From Pseudomonadota bacterium (lineage in GTDB: Bacteria > Pseudomonadota > Alphaproteobacteria > Rhizobiales > Xanthobacteraceae), in assembly GCA_023435725.1 (NCBI GenBank), contig JAEYRD010000112.1:107486-171485 (forward strand): a stretch of 64,000 nt of DNA. The letters are read 5' to 3'. Positions 62,367-64,000 of the stretch are shown here, piece after piece. Position 1 is the first letter of the stretch, and each line of letters starts with the position of its first letter. The notes below the pieces were generated by a model, which worked only from the letters and a program-made list of their open reading frames with translations, was not told the origin of the DNA and did not search any database. The position numbers and the translations under genes were made by a program.

Positions 62367-62387
62367 CGTTCTTGCGGCAGTAAAAGT

Positions 62388-62564
62388 CCACTCCCTCTCC
62401 CGCTTGCGGGGGAGGGCCGGGGCGGGGGTGTCTCCGCAGGCGAGAACCCCTGAAAGGAAAAAGCCATCACCCGCCGCTACGCGCATAGCCGAAGCCTCGC
62501 TTCGGCGTTCTCAAGAACGGCCGCCAAAGGCAGCCTACGCTCTCCCGCAAGCGGGAGAGGTAAA
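62388..62564. repeat. dispersed repeat, family C, long copy
   Basis: It starts actccctctcccgcttgcgg with gggagggc, contains ggtgtctccgcaggcgag, and ends tctcccgcaagcgggagagg. The outer arms pair over about 15 bp. It is located between the convergent SDR and NDUFA9-like genes. Confidence 0.7.
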
Positions 62565-62571
62565 CAAGACC

Positions 62572-63537
62572 TTACACACCGTTATGCTGGAACTGCCCGG
62601 CGGCGCGGAAGCGCCAGAGATATTGCGGGGCGATCGCTTCCAGCGAATCGCCTGATATGCCGAGGCCTTCCAGCGTCAGGCCGGCGGCCTTCGCGGCATC
62701 CGACACCACATTGTCGCGCTCGAGCAGCGTGACCTGGTCCGGCGTCAGCTTGAACGCGCCGGGTGCAAATTGAAGGAAGTTGGCCTGGAAGCGGGCGAGG
62801 CCGAACGACAGCGGGATCAGCATCCGCTCGCGGTCGGTGATCTCGAGGATGGCCTCGATGATCTCGCGCATGGTCAGCACTTCCGGCCCGCCGAGCTCGT
62901 AGGTCGCGCCGGCCTTGGCCTTGCCGTCGACGGCGTCCGCGATCGCGGTGGCGACATCGCCGACATAGACCGGCTGCATTTTGGTCTCACCGCCGATCAG
63001 CGGCAGCACCGGCGACATCCGCGCCAGCGCCGCAAAGCGGTTGGTGAACTGGTCCTCGGGGCCGAAAACCACGGAGGGTCGAAAGATCGTCGCCGAGGGC
63101 ACCGCGGCCAATACCGCGGCTTCGCCGGCCGCCTTGGCCTTGGCATAGCGCGAGGGCGATTCGGCGTCGGCGCCGATCGCCGAAACGTGGACCAGCCGGG
63201 CCCCCGCGGCGGCCGCCGCCTTGGCGACGGTCTCGGCGCCCTTGGCCTGGACGGCATCGAAGGTTTGTGCGCCGCCCTCGGCGAGGATGCCGACGAGATT
63301 GATCACGACGTGCGAATCACGCACCGCCGCCTCGACCGAGGCCGGATAGCGCAAATTGGCCTGAATGGTGTGGACCTGCCCGACCCGCCCCGAGGGCTGG
63401 AGGTATCCAGCGAGTTCCGGCCGCCGCACCGCCACCCGGACCCGGTAGTCGCGCCGGCACAGCGCGCGGACGACATTCCGGCCCAAAAACCCCGATCCGC
63501 CGAAAACCGTGACGAGAGTTTCCAGATTCGATGCCAT
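62572..63537 (-). CDS. NDUFA9-like atypical SDR (complex I assembly-type NAD(P)-binding protein)
   Basis: The 321-residue protein has the Rossmann loop VTVFGGSGFLGRNVVRALCR near residue 10, VVINLVGILAEGGAQTFDAV, FRPSVVFGPEDQFTNRFAAL and QPVYVGDVATAIADAV. This is the atypical-SDR subgroup that includes mitochondrial complex I subunit NDUFA9 and bacterial relatives often annotated as NAD-dependent epimerases. It lacks an obvious catalytic Tyr-x3-Lys. Alphaproteobacteria usually carry one such gene; its role is not settled. ATG 63537 is preferred to ATG 63546 on ribosome-binding-site spacing. Confidence 0.88.
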   Translation of the reverse strand: MASNLETLVTVFGGSGFLGRNVVRALCRRDYRVRVAVRRPELAGYLQPSGRVGQVHTIQANLRYPASVEAAVRDSHVVINLVGILAEGGAQTFDAVQAKGAETVAKAAAAAGARLVHVSAIGADAESPSRYAKAKAAGEAAVLAAVPSATIFRPSVVFGPEDQFTNRFAALARMSPVLPLIGGETKMQPVYVGDVATAIADAVDGKAKAGATYELGGPEVLTMREIIEAILEITDRERMLIPLSFGLARFQANFLQFAPGAFKLTPDQVTLLERDNVVSDAAKAAGLTLEGLGISGDSLEAIAPQYLWRFRAAGQFQHNGV

Positions 63538-63688
63538 GGGGTCCATTCCTGCGGGAAGAGTGCGTCTTGTCAGGCTTGTATCGGGCCGGTTTGCAATGCG
63601 CAATCCGCATCCCGAAAACCGGGGTCACGCATGAATTGACAACGGCGTCACCGAACCGTAGTAACCGCCTCCGTGCCCCAAACGGCAT

Positions 63689-63775
<87 letters not shown>

Positions 63776-63889
63776 CCCCCAACCCAAGTGGTTGAAATCG
63801 CTATTTGTAGGGAAGCTGACCCGCTGCCCGGTACGCAAAACCGGGATACAGCGCTAATGGCGTTTGGAACGGCCTAAAGCGTGATGGCA

Positions 63890-64000
63890 TTAAGTTCGAT
63901 AGCCTGAATTTTTGAGGTAGTTGGCGCATTCCTCGGATGTGAAGGCATCGAGTGCGTGGCCGATTGCGGCGCAGACCGCGTCGACGGTTCGCGCGGCAGC
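63890..64000 (-). mobile_element. C-terminal end of an IS630-type transposase (cut by window edge)
   Basis: The last 36 codons read on the minus strand, up to TAA at 63892-63890, give VDAVCAAIGHALDAFTSEEC and ANYLKNSGYRT. This DxxxxxIGxxLDxFxxEECxNYxxxxGY pattern is the conserved C-terminus of IS630-family transposases. The rest lies beyond the window, so intactness and element ends are unknown. It sits 115 bp from tRNA-Leu. Confidence 0.75.

Overview
The window is high-GC chromosomal DNA from an alphaproteobacterium, most likely a Bradyrhizobium (Rhizobiales). This rests on protein character, the Tad/Cpa pilus genes, the PmtA-type phospholipid methyltransferase next to dnaKJ, an alphaproteobacterial RpoH promoter, and several families of dispersed palindromic repeats typical of that group. 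Most of it is housekeeping sequence. No CRISPR array, rRNA gene, prophage or intact insertion sequence is visible.

Layout. 1-4.6 kb: 5'-part of a hybrid-type PAS histidine kinase running off the left edge, a SemiSWEET-like PQ-loop protein between two copies of a 44-bp repeat, a small secreted protein, a ComM-type AAA protein and a PilZ protein. 4.7-10 kb: a TadD-like TPR lipoprotein convergent with cpaB-cpaC-cpaD-cpaE; the pilin, prepilin peptidase, ATPase and TadBC genes are not here. 10.4-14.3 kb: gshB-yraN-rsmI divergent from an LpoA-like lipoprotein. 14.4-17 kb: rph-rdgB-hemW. 17.1-24.5 kb: stress genes hrcA-grpE, an exported nicotinamidase, a secreted protein, dnaK with a near-perfect RpoH promoter, and dnaJ. 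24.5-31 kb: pmtA-like, NADPH:FMN reductase, pyrF, DUF1330, dapB, gpmA, an AraC-Ogt fusion, DUF2244, nth. 31.1-34 kb: an EmrAB-type efflux pair behind a possible leader peptide.

34-41.2 kb is the least ordinary region. A subtilisin-like S8 peptidase and a nucleoside-phosphorylase-like protein form one operon, divergent from an S53 (sedolisin/kumamolisin) peptidase. A lower-GC six-helix membrane protein follows. Neither peptidase has a visible signal peptide.

41.4-45 kb: metal homeostasis (nikR; copA divergent from csoR across a shared palindrome). 45-48.5 kb: a YiiX-like hydrolase, a Tat-exported flavin amine oxidase, a TSUP permease. 48.5-54.5 kb: the translation group infC, rpmI, rplT, pheS, pheT, split by two opposite-strand genes for small secreted proteins; infC appears to start at ATT. 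54.7-59.1 kb: alpha/beta hydrolase, SnoaL-like, thioesterase, queG and GST genes. 59.2-62.4 kb: uppP and a DprE1/DprE2-like oxidoreductase pair that suggests decaprenylphosphoryl-arabinose synthesis. 62.5-64 kb: an NDUFA9-like atypical SDR, tRNA-Leu(CAG), and the C-terminal end of an IS630-type transposase cut by the window edge.

Calls rest on reading translated sequence and motifs. No database search was run, so family names are recognitions from motifs and general memory.
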